Of a stretch of 5,913 bases of DNA, positions 5,843 through 5,913 are shown one piece after another. A model generated the notes under the pieces. That model worked only from the letters and a program-made list of their open reading frames with translations, ran no database searches and was not told where the DNA came from. This DNA is from RGIG7111 sp036839975 (GTDB taxonomy: Bacteria; Bacillota; Clostridia; Peptostreptococcales; Anaerovoracaceae). Made by a program: the position numbers and the translations under genes. How positions within the stretch are numbered: the stretch's first letter is position 1; every line of letters begins with the position of its first letter. Location of the stretch: positions 1 to 5,913 of the forward strand of contig DAISVU010000037.1 of assembly GCA_036839975.1 (NCBI GenBank), written 5' to 3'.

Positions 5843-5913
5843 GAATTCGACATAATCAGTTTGGATGATTTGAGGCTTATATCCAAAGTAGGCTATTGCA
5901 CGTTTTACAAAAT
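5843..5913 (-). pseudogene. Second transposase/integrase fragment, different type, out of frame with its neighbour
   Basis: Reading the minus strand from 5911, the frame gives KRAIAYFGYKPQIIQTD followed by YVEF. This matches the region around the second catalytic Asp of DDE transposases with an IIQTDNGxEF motif (IS3/IS481-like). The usual N-G after the Asp appears as a single Tyr, consistent with a small in-frame deletion. After EF the frame no longer resembles a transposase, and the homology resumes in another frame with a second copy of the catalytic-Asp block (SDQGSEY). The fragment is cut by the window end, so its full extent is unknown. Confidence 0.6.

Overview
The window looks like accessory DNA from a low- to mid-GC Firmicute, most likely a clostridial (Lachnospiraceae-type) genome. 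The grounds are AGGAGG-type ribosome sites, a sigma-A promoter with near-consensus boxes, AT-leaning codon use and gene families common in that group. No species marker is present, so this is inference.

Layout. Positions 1-272 hold the 3' part of a TfoX N-terminal-domain gene. A strong promoter (321-350) then opens what reads as a compact RiPP (ribosomally made, post-translationally modified peptide) operon on the + strand. It begins with two very short paralogous peptide genes (397-477 and 539-649). A hairpin with a T-run (671-700) follows, then a radical SAM/SPASM peptide maturase (719-2017), a class I SAM methyltransferase (2024-2752), a UvrA-like twin-ATPase without the UvrB-binding domain (2740-4953), and a small acidic zinc-ribbon protein (4996-5223). 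A possible 58-residue three-cysteine ORF (5257-5433) lies beyond. The right edge (5541-5913, minus strand) is a broken, chimeric insertion-sequence transposase.

Proposed logic. The promoter drives the peptides at high level, and the hairpin reduces read-through into the enzymes. The radical SAM enzyme, which appears to carry an N-terminal RRE/PqqD-like region, modifies the Cys-containing, strongly basic peptide(s). The methyltransferase may add a second modification. The UvrA-like protein resembles DrrC/UvrA2-type proteins, which act without UvrB, and would fit self-protection against a DNA-binding product. The function of the operon is inference; the domain calls rest on visible motifs.

Most striking observation. 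The first peptide gene carries an in-frame TGA exactly where its paralog has a cysteine. The nine codons after the TGA still encode almost the same residues as the paralog (RTTHK-x-KDC) despite seven synonymous base differences. Either the TGA is read through (selenocysteine or suppression) or the stop is a very recent lesion in a long-conserved gene.
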